NCBI GenBank assembly: GCA_021404785.1
Contig: QWHH01000006.1
Location: 1 to 64,000 of the forward strand
Length of the DNA stretch: 64,000 bases
Direction: 5' to 3'
From: Lysobacterales bacterium PRO7
GTDB lineage: Bacteria > Pseudomonadota > Gammaproteobacteria > Xanthomonadales > Rhodanobacteraceae
The notes under the pieces were generated by a model that was given only the letters and a program-made list of their open reading frames with translations, did no database searches and was not told the DNA's origin. Numbering within the stretch: the first letter of the stretch is position 1; each line of letters starts with the position of its first letter. The translations under genes and the position numbers were made by a program. Positions 29,546-39,934 of this stretch are shown piece by piece.

Positions 29546-30438
29546 GCGAGCAGCTTTTCCACCGGCAATACCAGCAACTGGCTCGCGCCGGCACGGCGCA
29601 AGTCCTCCAGATGCTGCCAGGTGACCGGCCCGTCGCAGACGGCCTGCAAGGCAACGCGGCCGTTGCCGCCCTCCACCGGGGTCACCGTTGGCAATTGCGG
29701 ATTCGGCAACAGCGCATTGATCCGATCCACACCGAAGCGGTCGATGTGCAGCATGACCAGCTTGGATTCGCGCACGCGCACCACACCGTCAATGCGACCC
29801 AGGAGCAAATGCAGGAGTTCGCCGCGCGCATCCGCGGGTGGGCTTTGCGCACCGGCGACTACGGCCTCGCTATCGAGCACCTTGAATGTCTCGCGCAACT
29901 GATTGGCCGCGAGCGTCGCCCCGCTCGATACCAGGTCGCAGATGGCATCGGCAGTGCCCAGGCGGGGTGCAATCTCCACCGAACCGGACAATTCGACGAT
30001 CGGCGCCGCCACGCCCTGTTCGGCCAGCCACGCACCGAGTAGCGCCGGATACGAGGTCGCGATGCGCAGGCCGTTCAGCTCTTGCACGGTCGCGCACGAC
30101 AGCTCCTGCGGCACTGCAATGGACAAGCGGCAGTGCGCGCTGTCCAGCGCGCGCAATTCGACGATGCCGCCGTCCTGCCGCGCGGCGGAATATTCGGCCA
30201 ACACATTGCGTCCGACGATGCCGATGTCGCACACGCCCTGTTCGATCAGGCACGGAATATCGTCGTCGCGCACGAGCAGCAGATCGACCGCCAGGCTTTC
30301 GCCGAAACAGAACAGCTTGTCGCGGCTGCGCCGGAAACCGAGTCCGCAACGCGCCAGCAGGTCCTGCGAGAACTCGGCCAACCTGCCGGATTTTTGCACC
30401 GCGATGCGCAGGCGCTCGCGATCGGTCGCAGCGCTCAT
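29542..30438 (-). CDS. hisG: ATP phosphoribosyltransferase (long form)
   Basis: A 298-residue enzyme for the first, feedback-inhibited step of histidine synthesis. [11 protein letters not shown] begins the catalytic domain and the C-terminal ACT-like regulatory domain (about 225-298) is present, so this is the long HisG that works without HisZ. ATG at 30438 overlaps the stop of the TrpR-like regulator gene (ATGA). Confidence 0.94.
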   Translation of the reverse strand: MSAATDRERLRIAVQKSGRLAEFSQDLLARCGLGFRRSRDKLFCFGESLAVDLLLVRDDDIPCLIEQGVCDIGIVGRNVLAEYSAARQDGGIVELRALDSAHCRLSIAVPQELSCATVQELNGLRIATSYPALLGAWLAEQGVAAPIVELSGSVEIAPRLGTADAICDLVSSGATLAANQLRETFKVLDSEAVVAGAQSPPADARGELLHLLLGRIDGVVRVRESKLVMLHIDRFGVDRINALLPNPQLPTVTPVEGGNGRVALQAVCDGPVTWQHLEDLRRAGASQLLVLPVEKLLA

Positions 30439-30779
30439 CGGCACTGCCTCGTCGATGCCTCGCACGCGCGTCCGCGCAAGGCGTCGTGTGCGATCGCGGC
30501 GCGGTAACCACCGCTGCCCTGCTTGAGGAAGCGCGCGACCCGACCGATGGTGGTCACGCTGACCGCGGTGTGCTCGTGGATCTCGCGGTAAGGCACGCCC
30601 TTAAGCAGATACGGCACGACCTGCCAGCGGTCGGTCAACGCCTCGAGTTCGGCCGGCGTACACAGGTCGCGCAGGAAGGCGAGTACCTGACCCGTCGTGC
30701 GCAGGGACAGCAGCGCGCGGCACAGGTCTGACTCCGCGGAGGAGGCGGATTTTTCGGGGTCGAGCTGGCGGCGTTTCAT
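30435..30779 (-). CDS. TrpR/YerC-family regulator, probable histidine-biosynthesis repressor
   Basis: A 114-residue all-helical protein of the TrpR/YerC (YecD) group. [16 protein letters not shown] followed by [23 protein letters not shown] is the TrpR-type helix-turn-helix, and a flexible N-terminus precedes it. TrpR-like proteins of this branch have been proposed by comparative genomics as HisR repressors in several groups including Xanthomonadales. It is the first gene of the his operon, with its stop overlapping hisG, and an 8-bp inverted repeat lies right upstream. There is almost no ribosome site before the ATG, so a leaderless mRNA is possible. Confidence 0.85.
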   Translation of the reverse strand: MKRRQLDPEKSASSAESDLCRALLSLRTTGQVLAFLRDLCTPAELEALTDRWQVVPYLLKGVPYREIHEHTAVSVTTIGRVARFLKQGSGGYRAAIAHDALRGRACEASTRQCR

Positions 30780-30783
30780 ATAC

Positions 30784-30811
30784 TTAATGTAATAATGCGT
30801 TGATACATTAA
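30784..30811 (-). promoter_or_regulatory. Inverted-repeat operator candidate of the his operon
   Basis: TTAATGTA and TACATTAA form a perfect 8-bp inverted repeat with a 12-base spacer, ending 5 bases before the regulator's ATG. The region is AT-rich in a GC-rich genome and must overlap the his promoter. Binding by the adjacent TrpR-like protein is an inference. Confidence 0.6.
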
Positions 30812-30895
30812 ATAGCAGAATACTCGAGCACTGCCGCCTTGGCAAGCGCCTGGCGCGAGCGCAGTCTGTGGTCGATAGGGATTGTTCTGGGTTGC

Positions 30896-32782
30896 TCAGC
30901 CGGCGAGCGTGCCGGCGGCGACCAGTTCGCAGATGGCGCGCACGTCGGCGTCCATGGCCCTATCGCGCGACACGAAGGCGATGCGTTCGCGGATTTTCGC
31001 GAATGCGGCGCGCACGGGCGCACCGGCATGGAAATCCTCACCGTGCGCGAGCGCATCCATCAACGCGCGCACTTCGCGTTCGAACTGCGCATGCTCGACA
31101 TGTTCCTTCCGCGGCGCGCCGGAAATCTTGCGCGCCAGCGCCTGCCAGTCGCCGCGTGCGGCGAGCGTGCGTGCGGCATTGAGCATCCCCTGCCGGTATT
31201 CCAGCGCTTGCGCGGCCGTGTACAACTCCAGCGCGAGCACCTCGCCGAGGTCGGCGAGCATATCGAGCACATGGCGCGCTTCGTTCGCACCCATTGAGAC
31301 GTGATCCTCGGCGTTCGCGCTGGTCGGAATCGAATACACACTGGCCGGATGCGCACGCGTGGCGAGGTCGTTGACCAGCGCCGCCGCGGTGTATTGCACG
31401 ATCATGAATCCCGAATCGGTCGCATCCTCGTTGCCGATCAGGAAGGCTGGCAGGCCGTCGTTGTTGGCCGGATCGACGAGCTTGTTCAAGCGTCGCTCTG
31501 AGATCGACGCCAACACCGGGATCGCGGCCTTGATGTAGCTCATCGCCAGCGCCAACGGCATGCCGTGGAAGTGTCCGGCCGAGATCACCTGATCCTCGAT
31601 GACCTTCGCAACTTTGGCATCCGGAAAGATCAGCGGATTGTCGGTGACGGCGTTGAGCTCGATGTCGATCACGCGCTGCGCCTGCGCCAGCGCATCGCGC
31701 ACCGCGCCATGCACCTGCGGGATGCAACGCAGGCAGTAAGCGTCCTGCGGCTGGTGCTTCTTGCCACCCTTGAACGGCAGGAAGCGCGCGTAGAACGCTT
31801 CCTTGCCATGCCGCTGCGACGGCGGCACCCAGTCCCAACCGATATCGAAGCGATACTCGCGATCGGCCGGATCGCTCCATGAATCGGTGAGCCAGGTGCG
31901 GAACTTCGGCACCAGGTGATACGGAATGTCGGCAAGGGTCGAGTCGTCGAGCAGACGTCGCAAATTGGCCGCCGTTTCCACTTGTCCCGGGTGTGGGCGC
32001 AGCGCGTGCACTTCGGGTTTGAATGCAGAGGTGCGGCCGGCAAACGCATCGAGTGTCATCGCCGCGGCAAGATCGGCGGTCGCGAGCAATTTTTCCAGTC
32101 GATCCAGCGCCAGCACGCCCATCGCCAACATCTGCGTCGTGCCGTTGTTCAGCGCGAGGCCTTCCTTGAACGACAGCTTTACCGGCGCCAATCCGGCACG
32201 CTTGATCGCTTCGGCGCCGGACATGCGTTCGCCCTGATAGAACGCTTCGCCTTCGCCCAACAGTACGATCGCCAGATGCGACAACGGCGCCAAGTCCCCA
32301 CTCGCGCCAACCGAACCTTTTTCGGGAATCACCGGAACTACGCCGCGATTGAGCAATTCGGCGAGCGCCTGCAAGGTGCTTGCGCGGATTCCGGAGTGTC
32401 CACGCATCAGCGTGTTGACGCGAATCGCCAGCATTGCGCGCACGACTTCCGTCGACATCGGTTTGCCCACGCACACCGCATGCGTGACCACGAGGTTGTG
32501 CTGCAATTCCTCCATCAACGTGCGGTCATTGCCCTGCCCTTCGCCACGCACGCGATGCGCGCCAAGCAGCTTGTCGGCGTTGCTGCCGAAGCCTGTGGTC
32601 ACGCCGTAGATCGGCTCGCCGCGCTTGACCTGTTCGGCAAGGAAATCCGCCGTGCGCTGCACTTGCGCAAGCTGGGCTGGATCGAGCCCTACGATCGCCT
32701 CGCCGCGCGCGATCTGCGCAACCTGCGGGCGCGTCAGACGCGAGCCATCGAGAAGAACGACGTGTCGGGTTTCGCCACTCAT
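30896..32782 (-). CDS. hutH: Aromatic amino-acid ammonia-lyase, histidine ammonia-lyase-like, long form
   Basis: A 628-residue MIO enzyme. The self-forming cofactor motif Ala160-Ser161-Gly162 sits in [18 protein letters not shown]-like features are Thr100-His101 at the selectivity loop and Glu in [10 protein letters not shown], where phenylalanine lyases have Gln. Typical HALs have about 510 residues; here a block of roughly 50 residues (about 290-345, rich in Trp, Lys and Arg) is inserted before [13 protein letters not shown]. No hutU, hutI or hutG is nearby. Its ATG overlaps the hisS stop (ATGA). Histidine is the likeliest substrate, but phenylalanine or tyrosine cannot be excluded. Confidence 0.82.
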   Translation of the reverse strand: MSGETRHVVLLDGSRLTRPQVAQIARGEAIVGLDPAQLAQVQRTADFLAEQVKRGEPIYGVTTGFGSNADKLLGAHRVRGEGQGNDRTLMEELQHNLVVTHAVCVGKPMSTEVVRAMLAIRVNTLMRGHSGIRASTLQALAELLNRGVVPVIPEKGSVGASGDLAPLSHLAIVLLGEGEAFYQGERMSGAEAIKRAGLAPVKLSFKEGLALNNGTTQMLAMGVLALDRLEKLLATADLAAAMTLDAFAGRTSAFKPEVHALRPHPGQVETAANLRRLLDDSTLADIPYHLVPKFRTWLTDSWSDPADREYRFDIGWDWVPPSQRHGKEAFYARFLPFKGGKKHQPQDAYCLRCIPQVHGAVRDALAQAQRVIDIELNAVTDNPLIFPDAKVAKVIEDQVISAGHFHGMPLALAMSYIKAAIPVLASISERRLNKLVDPANNDGLPAFLIGNEDATDSGFMIVQYTAAALVNDLATRAHPASVYSIPTSANAEDHVSMGANEARHVLDMLADLGEVLALELYTAAQALEYRQGMLNAARTLAARGDWQALARKISGAPRKEHVEHAQFEREVRALMDALAHGEDFHAGAPVRAAFAKIRERIAFVSRDRAMDADVRAICELVAAGTLAG

Positions 32783-34161
32783 GCCGGCATCACCTGCGCC
32801 TGCTCCAGTTCCACGCGCAGGGTTTTCACGAGATCCGCGCCGTGCACTTCGAATTGATCCTGTTTGCGCATGTCTTTCACCGCAATGGTGCCCTTGGCGA
32901 TTTCGTCGGGACCAAGCACAACGACGAAACGGATACCGGCGCGATCGGCGTACTTGAACTGCTTTCCGAGCTTGCCGGATTCCATCACGACTTCGGTAGC
33001 GATGCCGGCATGACGCAACTGCGTGGCCAGGCTAAGGCAGGCCGGCAACAGCGCCTCGTCCATCTGCGCCACCAGAACCTGCACGGTATTGCCAGCGGCC
33101 CCGAGCAGCTTCGCCTCGCGCAATTGCCAGAACAGGCGCGTCGCGCCGATGGAAATGCCAACACCAGGCAATTTCGACTTGGTGTAATTCGACGCAAGAT
33201 TGTCGTAACGCCCGCCGGAACAGATGGAACCGATCTGCGGATGTTCGTTGAGCGTGGTTTCGTAGACCGTGCCGGTGTAGTAATCAAGGCCGCGCGCGAT
33301 CGACAGGTTGATCGCGTAGTGCGTTTCCGGAACACCGAAAGCGCGGATCAGCTCCAGCGTCTGTTTTAATTCCGCTACGCCTTCGACGTAGGCGGCATTG
33401 TCCGCACCCAGCGCATCGAGCTTGGCCAACGCATCGGCATGACCGTGCGAACGGATCTGCACGAAATCGAGGATTTTCTTCGCCGCACCGGCGGACAAGC
33501 CAAAGCCTTCGCCCGTCAACGTGTCGCGCACGTAATCCGCGCCGCGCTTGTCGAGCTTGTCGACTTCGCGCAGTGCATGCGCCTGGCGTTCGGGATCGCC
33601 AATTCCGACGGACTCGAAAAATCCGCGCATCAGCTTGCGGTTGTTGAGCCAGATCGTGAACGGGCCAATGGCCAGATCGCGGAACACTGCGTAGATTACT
33701 GCCGGAATCTCGGCGTCGTAGCGGATCGACAGCGTGTCCTTGCCGATGACGTCGATGTCGCACTGATAGAACTCGCGGAAGCGCCCGCGCTGGGCGCGTT
33801 CGCCGCGGTAGACGCGCTGGATCTGGTAGCGCCGGAACGGAAAATTCAGGTCGTGCTCGTGCTCGGCCACGTAGCGCGCCAGCGGCACGGTCAAATCGAA
33901 TCGCAATGCCAGTTCAGGCAAGCCTTCGGTGGATTTTTCCAGCGCGCCGGTCGATTGCACGAAATAGACCTGGCGCTCGGTTTCGCCGCCCTGCTTGGTC
34001 AGCAACACGTCCGAAAACTCCATGACCGGTGTCTCGATGGGCAGGAAGCCGAAGCGCTCGAAATTGCGCCGCACGATGTCGAGCATGCGCTGGAAAGCAA
34101 TCTGGTCCGGCGGCAGAAGTTCCAGCGTGCCGGGCATGGTGCGGGCTTGGGTCAAGGCCAT
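32779..34161 (-). CDS. hisS: Histidine-tRNA ligase
   Basis: A 460-residue class II synthetase. Motif 2 is within [19 protein letters not shown], followed by the His-specific [12 protein letters not shown]. The HisRS peptide [12 protein letters not shown] and motif 3 GISIGATRL are present, and the C-terminal anticodon domain begins near residue 370. The start has GAGGA 4 bases upstream. Only 29 bases separate it from the terminator after tRNA-Pro, leaving little room for a separate promoter. It is followed by the ammonia-lyase gene with an ATGA overlap. Confidence 0.95.
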   Translation of the reverse strand: MALTQARTMPGTLELLPPDQIAFQRMLDIVRRNFERFGFLPIETPVMEFSDVLLTKQGGETERQVYFVQSTGALEKSTEGLPELALRFDLTVPLARYVAEHEHDLNFPFRRYQIQRVYRGERAQRGRFREFYQCDIDVIGKDTLSIRYDAEIPAVIYAVFRDLAIGPFTIWLNNRKLMRGFFESVGIGDPERQAHALREVDKLDKRGADYVRDTLTGEGFGLSAGAAKKILDFVQIRSHGHADALAKLDALGADNAAYVEGVAELKQTLELIRAFGVPETHYAINLSIARGLDYYTGTVYETTLNEHPQIGSICSGGRYDNLASNYTKSKLPGVGISIGATRLFWQLREAKLLGAAGNTVQVLVAQMDEALLPACLSLATQLRHAGIATEVVMESGKLGKQFKYADRAGIRFVVVLGPDEIAKGTIAVKDMRKQDQFEVHGADLVKTLRVELEQAQVMPA

Positions 34162-34190
34162 GGAATCCTCGCAAACCTGTCTGCAAAAGC

Positions 34191-34215
34191 AAAAAAACCG
34201 GCGCGCGGCCGGTTT
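34191..34215 (-). terminator. Terminator after tRNA-Pro
   Basis: On the minus strand AAACCGG pairs with CCGGTTT around a GC-rich loop and runs into seven T. It lies 14 bases after the tRNA 3' end and 29 bases before hisS, so hisS expression may rely on readthrough. Confidence 0.8.
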
Positions 34216-34228
34216 CTTGTTCGATCAT

Positions 34229-34305
<77 letters not shown>

Positions 34306-34330
34306 ACACGGAAAGCAAAACGAGCCGCGC

Positions 34331-34359
34331 ATTCTAGCGGCGCAGCTGCACTGGCGCAA
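34331..34359 (-). promoter_or_regulatory. Promoter of tRNA-Pro
   Basis: On the minus strand TTGCGC (34354-34359) and TAGAAT (34331-34336) are separated by exactly 17 bases, and the -10 box ends 25 bases before the tRNA 5' end. This is a good sigma-70 match. Confidence 0.65.
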
Positions 34360-34363
34360 GACG

Positions 34364-34391
34364 AAAACGCCCGGCGGGTGCCGGGCGTTTT
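34364..34391 (-). terminator. Terminator after the DUF3761-type gene
   Basis: A perfect 11-bp stem (AAAACGCCCGG / CCGGGCGTTTT) with a six-base loop, A-rich on one side and T-rich on the other, so it can act in both directions. It ends the minus-strand gene that stops at 34415. Confidence 0.85.
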
Positions 34392-34414
34392 GTTCACTGC
34401 CAAGAGGTTTTCGC

Positions 34415-34999
34415 TTACTTGCTGCATTCCTTGCCATGCGAAGCGTGATTGCCGGCCGCCTTGGCCGCCGCTTCGCTCATGTACGAGCCTTCTTTGGTCT
34501 TGCCGTACCACTCGTCGCCCTGGCAGTGGTAGACCTTGGAGCCGGCATTGACCCACACCAGACCTGGTCCGCCACCGGGTTTCTGCGCGATCTGCGAAGC
34601 CGGTGTCGGCGGCGTGCGCTTGGACGCAGCGGCCTTTGGCGACGGAGAGGGTGCGGCCACCGGAGATGCCGCCGGCGCGGGCGCAGCCGCCGGAGCGGTC
34701 GCTGGAGCGGCAGCTTCCGCGGCTTCGGCTTTCTTCGGCGTCTTCGATTTCTTCGCCGCCTTCGCCGGCGCAGCCGATGCGTCTTTCGCAGCGGCCGTTG
34801 ACGATCCTGCCGCGGTCGAATCGCCGTTGATCCATTCCTTCACGCCCTTATGGCCGCGACAGGCGCCCTTGTGCGTGGTGCCGGTGTAATACGTGCCGTC
34901 CTTGCAAGCCGCCGTGGCGCCAGCCGGTGCCTGGGCGTACGCGCCCGCGGTCAGCAGCATGCCAAGACCGAGTGCGGCCGAAACAAGCAATGTCTTCAT
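34415..34999 (-). CDS. Exported protein with DUF3761-like motif
   Basis: A 194-residue protein with a clear signal peptide ending AGAYAQA (about residue 23). The first domain (about 28-58) carries CKDGTYYTGTTHKGACRGHKG, typical of DUF3761. A long Ala/Pro/Lys-rich linker (about 60-140) follows, then a C-terminal block with WVNAGSKVYHCQGDEWYGKT and HASHGKEC, whose Cys may form disulfides. ATG at 34999 has GGAG 6 bases upstream and is better than an ATG 12 bases earlier. Probably a periplasmic protein; function unknown. Confidence 0.8.
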   Translation of the reverse strand: MKTLLVSAALGLGMLLTAGAYAQAPAGATAACKDGTYYTGTTHKGACRGHKGVKEWINGDSTAAGSSTAAAKDASAAPAKAAKKSKTPKKAEAAEAAAPATAPAAAPAPAASPVAAPSPSPKAAASKRTPPTPASQIAQKPGGGPGLVWVNAGSKVYHCQGDEWYGKTKEGSYMSEAAAKAAGNHASHGKECSK

Positions 35000-35135
35000 C
35001 GCAGTCTCCATTTGATGGGGGGAATCCTCTGGCGCAAACGAATGTGCGCGCCGGAGAGAATCCGCGCAAGATCATCAACTGTCAATCGTTTGCGGCAGAT
35101 CCCGGAATGCCGTTCAGCCGTTTTCGCACTCTTGT

Positions 35136-36209
35136 TCAGCTTCGTGCGATGACTTGCCAGCCATGCCGGTCGAAGACCCACAATCCCGGCATTCGACGCG
35201 CCAGTTTCACGAAACCCAGGCACCAATCCGCACAACCGGATTCGAATGTCACCGACACCCGGTTGCCGGCATGTTCGATATGCGCCACGCCAGCCGGATT
35301 TTCCTGCATTGCATCGAAAACCGGCAACTCGGCAGCGCCGGATTTCCAAGGCATCAGCAAACGGCGCGAACGCCCGCCACCATCCATGACGATGAACAGG
35401 CTCAACCCGCGTCGCGCCTGTCGCACATCGAATTCCACGCGCACGCGACCGGCACTATCGGCCTGTGCGCACAGCGGGTTGTGCATGTCCTGGGCAGCGG
35501 CAACAGTCGCCTGAAAGGCCTCGTGCGCGCCAGCATGGCGCAGGAAACGCTTGCTGCTGAGCCGCATCTGGGTGGCGTGGGCAAGAATCGCGGTGCGTTT
35601 GACTTCCTGCATCTTCGGCGTCAATTCGCACCGCACTGCGGCATCGGCGCCGCCGCCATGCACGGCGAACTCCAGCAAACGAGGAATCTTCACATCGCCA
35701 GCGTTCAGTGCCAAGCACACGAGCAAATTGGCCGCACTGTGATCCGGGTGCAGATCGGTCATGGACGGCAGCACGATCCAGCTCGGCGCGAAAGCGGCGA
35801 TCGATGCGCGCATGCGGGACAACGCCATGGGATCGGCTCGCATCAACAAGTTCGTCAGGCCAAGATCCGGCAGGCCGAAAAATTCGGCGGCGTGCTTGTC
35901 CAGACCGAGCACGAGCATGGCATTGCGCGCTTCCTCGCGCCGGCGCGCGCCCCAGCGCGCGCGCGCAACTGCGTCAATCCGCCAGCGTTTCTCGATCCAG
36001 CGCTGCGGCCAGACATTCGCATCGCCATCGGTGAGTACGACCACCCGCACGGCCGCACCGGCAACCAGCGCAGACTGGATCAGCCCGCCCGTGGCGATGG
36101 ACTCGTCGTCCGGATGCGGCGCGACGACCAAGACCCGGTCCTCCGGTTGCAACTTCAGGTTTTCGCGCACGGACCGGTTACGGTGTGATTGGCGACAGGC
36201 ATGTGGCAA
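35136..36209 (-). CDS. PIG-L family N-acetylglucosamine deacetylase-like protein with a C-terminal extension
   Basis: A 357-residue protein. The PIG-L metal site is visible as VVAPHPDDESIATGG near residue 30 and DLHPDHSAAN near residue 155. The family deacetylates GlcNAc groups on small molecules or lipids. The last 120 residues form an extra beta-rich domain (from about 235) that I do not recognise. No signal peptide is seen. It is divergent from the glycan synthase-like GT2 gene about 150 bases away, so the two may act on the same glycan. The start codon is uncertain; GTG 17 codons later is possible. Confidence 0.82.
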   Translation of the reverse strand: MPHACRQSHRNRSVRENLKLQPEDRVLVVAPHPDDESIATGGLIQSALVAGAAVRVVVLTDGDANVWPQRWIEKRWRIDAVARARWGARRREEARNAMLVLGLDKHAAEFFGLPDLGLTNLLMRADPMALSRMRASIAAFAPSWIVLPSMTDLHPDHSAANLLVCLALNAGDVKIPRLLEFAVHGGGADAAVRCELTPKMQEVKRTAILAHATQMRLSSKRFLRHAGAHEAFQATVAAAQDMHNPLCAQADSAGRVRVEFDVRQARRGLSLFIVMDGGGRSRRLLMPWKSGAAELPVFDAMQENPAGVAHIEHAGNRVSVTFESGCADWCLGFVKLARRMPGLWVFDRHGWQVIARS

Positions 36210-36356
36210 CGATAAGTCGCCACGCGCATCCCGCGCAACCCGCGTGTCTCGTTAAGCGTGGTTTAACCCCCACGCGGGAATTGTCGGGTAAGGTGCGCGC
36301 CATCGCCAACACCGCGCATTCCCGCCGGCAAGCGACAAAAACCGAGATCAGCCACC

Positions 36357-37706
36357 ATGCATTCCCAAACCCTGTCGGCAGCGCAGGCGGCAGCCGACTA
36401 TCACGAGCAACCCGGCGATACGTTCTATCGGGTTGCCATCCTGGTCGGCTTCGTCGTCGTCATCGCGGCGACCTGGCATTTGCGCGCGTTCCATGGCCTG
36501 ATCCACTCCGCGCACCAGTACGGCTGGCTGGGCTATGTCGCACGGCCGAGCCTGCTCTGGGCCGGCATGGGACTGCTGATGCTGCTGTATCGCACCCTGC
36601 TATGGTTTCGCTACCGCACCCCGCCGGTTGCCACGATGGAGGATGCGCCGTCGCTGACCGTGATCATTCCCGCCTTCAACGAAGGCGAAATGGTTGCGCG
36701 CACGATCGAATCCGTTGCCACCGCCCGCTACCCGCACGACCGACTGGAAATATTCGTCATCGACGACGGCAGCCGCGACGACACCTGGACGCACATCGAG
36801 CGTACCGCCATGCGCTTTCCCGGCCTCGTCACGACTTTGCGTTTTCCGCAGAATAGCGGCAAGCGCGCCGCGCTCGAAGCCGGTTTCCGCCGCGGCAAGG
36901 GCGAGGTGATGGTCACGATCGACTCGGACAGCGTGATCGACGCCGATACCCTGCTCGCCATGGCCGGTCCGTTCCGCGACCCGAAGGTCGGCGCGGTCGC
37001 CGGAAAGGTCAGCGTGTACAACCGCGCCGCCGGCATCATCCCGCGCATGCTCAATGTGCGCTTCGTACTGTCGTTCGACTTCCTGCGCGCGGCGCAAAGT
37101 ACCTACGGCACCGTGTACTGCTGCCCGGGCGCGCTTGCCGCCTATCGCACGCAAGCCGTGCGCCATGTGCTGGAACGCTGGGTCAGCCAGCACTTCCTCG
37201 GCGCGCGTTGCACGTTCGGCGAAGACCGCGCGATGACCAACGACATCCTCGACGCCGGCTACGACAGCGTCTACCAGCGCGCAGGCGTCGTCCATACCAT
37301 CGTGCCGGTGCAATACAAGAAACTGTGCAAAATGTTCCTGCGCTGGGATCGCAGCTACGTGCGCGAGGAAATGCGCTTCCTCGGCCGCATCGTCTGGAAG
37401 CGGCCGCGCCGCGCGCGCGCGATCGCGCTGGCCGATTCGCTGGTCACGACGACGCGCCATCCGGTCGGAATTGCCGCAATGTGCCTGCTCGTGGCGACGA
37501 TGTTCGACCATCCGGACATGCTGCTGCGCTTCGCCTGCGCCATGCTGATCGTCGCCGCGTTCAACATGCTCTACTACCTGCGCGCGGAACGTTCCTGGGA
37601 CTTCATCTACGGCATCGGCTATTCGTTCTTCTCGGTGTTCGCATTGTCGTGGATTTTTCCGTATGCGGTGTGCACGGCACGCAAGCAGGGTTGGCTCACG
37701 CGCTGA
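36357..37706 (+). CDS. Membrane GT2 glycosyltransferase (hyaluronan/chitin-synthase-like)
   Basis: A 449-residue processive-type GT2 enzyme. Two N-terminal helices (about 24-42 and 62-82) precede the catalytic domain, which has [21 protein letters not shown], the DSDS metal site, FGEDRAMTN and a QxxRW-like FLRWDRS. Three to four helices follow (about 375-440). This is the plan of NodC, hyaluronan and PNAG-type synthases. The product is unknown. It is divergent from a PIG-L deacetylase and its end overlaps argH on the other strand by 11 bases. Confidence 0.85.
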   Translation: MHSQTLSAAQAAADYHEQPGDTFYRVAILVGFVVVIAATWHLRAFHGLIHSAHQYGWLGYVARPSLLWAGMGLLMLLYRTLLWFRYRTPPVATMEDAPSLTVIIPAFNEGEMVARTIESVATARYPHDRLEIFVIDDGSRDDTWTHIERTAMRFPGLVTTLRFPQNSGKRAALEAGFRRGKGEVMVTIDSDSVIDADTLLAMAGPFRDPKVGAVAGKVSVYNRAAGIIPRMLNVRFVLSFDFLRAAQSTYGTVYCCPGALAAYRTQAVRHVLERWVSQHFLGARCTFGEDRAMTNDILDAGYDSVYQRAGVVHTIVPVQYKKLCKMFLRWDRSYVREEMRFLGRIVWKRPRRARAIALADSLVTTTRHPVGIAAMCLLVATMFDHPDMLLRFACAMLIVAAFNMLYYLRAERSWDFIYGIGYSFFSVFALSWIFPYAVCTARKQGWLTR

Positions 37707-38991
37707 GTAAGTCCAGGCGCTTGCGCAGCTCATCCAGGCGCAAATCCGCATGCGCGCCGGGCGAGACACGCGCCGCAAGGCTTTGTTCCGCAGCGCGTCC
37801 TCGCCCCGCCGACGCCGCCGCTTCCGCCGCCACCCGATACGCGTCGCGGAACGGCACGCCTGCCACGGCCTGCTCGATCGCCACATCCGTCGCGTACATC
37901 TGCGGTTCAATCGCCGCGCGCATCGCATCCGCATTCCAGGTCATGCGCGCGAGCAAATCGGGAACGAGTTCCAGCGCCATCAAACCGTGGCGTACGCCGT
38001 GAAAAATCGAGCCCTTCGAAAACTGCAGGTCGCGCTGGTAACCCGACGGCAATGACAGCAATTGTTCGATTTCAGTGCGCGCAGCGGCGACGCTTGCGAA
38101 GCTCGCCCGCAGCAACTCCACGACATCCGGATTGCGCTTGTTCGGCATGATCGACGAACCGGTGGTGAATTCGTCCGGCAGCGTCACGAAGCCGAACTCG
38201 GCGGTGGTGAACAGTGACAAATCCCAGGCGAGCCGACGCAAATCGAGCAGCGCGCTGGCAAAGGCATCAAGCACCGCGATTTCGAATTTCCCGCGCGACA
38301 ACTGCGCGGCAACCGGATTGACCTGCATCCGAGCGAAGCCGAGCGCACGCGTGGTGTACTCGCGATCCAGTTTCAGGTTCACGCCGTAACCTGCAGCGGT
38401 TCCGAGCGGATTGACGTCGATCCAGGCGAGCGTGTCGCGCGCACGCCGCGCGTCATCGATGAAACTCTCGGCAAACCCGGCAAACCACATCGCCGTGGAT
38501 GACACCACCGCGCGCTGCAGGTGCGTGTAGCCCGGCAGCGGCAGCGCTTCGATTTCCGCACGATCCAGGCACACACGCGCAATGTCGCGGCAATGCGTTT
38601 GCAACCGCGCCAGATTTTCCTTCAGCCACAACCGCGTCGCTACAAGGACCTGGTCGTTACGGCTGCGACCGGTGTGCACGCGGCGTCCGGCATCGCCAAG
38701 GCGTTCGGTCAGGCGCGTCTCGATCGCGGAGTGGCTGTCCTCATATCGTTCATCCAGCACGAATTGGCCACTGCGAAAATCCTCGGCAAGTGAGTCCAGC
38801 TCGCGCGCAATGGCATCGCGTTCGTTTGGGGTCACAACGCCAATGTTCGCCAATCCATCGACATGCGCGCGGCTCGCCGCGATATCGTGCAGGAAGAACT
38901 CGCGATCGAGAATCACGTCATCGCCTGCGAGGAAGCGCATGATCTTCGCGTCGATGCGGGTAGCGGATTTTTGCCAGAGCGGTTCAGTCAT
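37696..38991 (-). CDS. argH: Argininosuccinate lyase
   Basis: A 431-residue fumarase/aspartase-family enzyme, final step of arginine synthesis. The signature [18 protein letters not shown] holds the catalytic Ser, and [10 protein letters not shown] and [10 protein letters not shown]-like segments are present. It is the last gene of the arg operon and overlaps argC by 8 bases. Confidence 0.95.
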   Translation of the reverse strand: MTEPLWQKSATRIDAKIMRFLAGDDVILDREFFLHDIAASRAHVDGLANIGVVTPNERDAIARELDSLAEDFRSGQFVLDERYEDSHSAIETRLTERLGDAGRRVHTGRSRNDQVLVATRLWLKENLARLQTHCRDIARVCLDRAEIEALPLPGYTHLQRAVVSSTAMWFAGFAESFIDDARRARDTLAWIDVNPLGTAAGYGVNLKLDREYTTRALGFARMQVNPVAAQLSRGKFEIAVLDAFASALLDLRRLAWDLSLFTTAEFGFVTLPDEFTTGSSIMPNKRNPDVVELLRASFASVAAARTEIEQLLSLPSGYQRDLQFSKGSIFHGVRHGLMALELVPDLLARMTWNADAMRAAIEPQMYATDVAIEQAVAGVPFRDAYRVAAEAAASAGRGRAAEQSLAARVSPGAHADLRLDELRKRLDLLSA

Positions 38992-39934
38992 GGGGAATCC
39001 CGGTCAATTCGTCGTGGCCAAGCGCACGGTTGAGGTTCTGCATGGCCTGGGTCGCGGCGCCCTTGAGCAGATTGTCCAGCGTCGCCACGATTACCACGCG
39101 CTTGCCGTCGGCGGCCAGCGTGAATCCACCGATCTGCGCGTCATGCCGGTGTGCGATGCGGCTGACCCATGGAGCCTCGTCGATTACCGTCACCAGCTTC
39201 TCGGCAGCGTACGCGGCATGGAATCGCGCAAGGATTTCTTCGCGTTTCATGGCGTGACTCAAATACAGATTCACGGTGACGGTCAGGCCGCGGAAATGCG
39301 GCGCGACATGCGGCATGAAATCCACCGGCACGCCGAGCCGGAAGCTCGCCTCCTTCTCGTGGGTGTGCCCGGTGAGCGCATACGGAATCAGGTTGTCGCG
39401 CAGTTTTTGCGGATCGTTCTTGTCCGATGGCGTGGTGCCGGCGCCGGAATAACCGGACACGCCGAAGCACGCCGGTGGCGCGGCGAGCAGATCCTTCAGC
39501 GGCGCGATTGCCAGCTGCATTGCCGTCGCATAGCAGCCGGGATTGCTGATGCGCTTCTGCCCCGCATAACCCTTGCGGGTGAGTTCCGGCAGACCGTAAT
39601 ACCAGGCGGCGTCGAAACGAAAGTCGGCGGAAAGATCGAGCACCAAAGTCTGCGGCGCGGCGACATCAATGGCTTGCACGTAAGGCACCGCCTTGCCGTT
39701 GGGCAGGGCCAGGATCACCACGTCGGCACGTTTGGCCACCACCGCGGCGGGATCGCGGTTCTCGTAGCGCAGATCGCCGGTATGGGAGTCGTTGTGCTCA
39801 CTCACGCGCTGGCCGTCGAGTTCGCGCGAAGAGACGAACACCAGTTCCAGGTCCGGATGCCGCGCGATCAACTTGATCAGTTCGGCGCCCGTGTACCCAC
39901 GTGCGCCGACAATGCCGATTCGCTGCTTGCTCAT
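38984..39934 (-). CDS. argC: N-acetyl-gamma-glutamyl-phosphate reductase
   Basis: A 316-residue NADP enzyme. The Rossmann start [14 protein letters not shown] and the catalytic Cys in [14 protein letters not shown] are intact. The ATG at 39934 overlaps the argB stop (ATGA) and has the usual start of the family; longer upstream frames fall inside argB. Confidence 0.95.
   Translation of the reverse strand: MSKQRIGIVGARGYTGAELIKLIARHPDLELVFVSSRELDGQRVSEHNDSHTGDLRYENRDPAAVVAKRADVVILALPNGKAVPYVQAIDVAAPQTLVLDLSADFRFDAAWYYGLPELTRKGYAGQKRISNPGCYATAMQLAIAPLKDLLAAPPACFGVSGYSGAGTTPSDKNDPQKLRDNLIPYALTGHTHEKEASFRLGVPVDFMPHVAPHFRGLTVTVNLYLSHAMKREEILARFHAAYAAEKLVTVIDEAPWVSRIAHRHDAQIGGFTLAADGKRVVIVATLDNLLKGAATQAMQNLNRALGHDELTGIPHD

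Noticed and set aside
30780-30895. Histidine T-box or his leader peptide before the his operon
   Set aside because: The regulator gene starts within a few bases of the likely promoter; there is no run of His codons or specifier hairpin.
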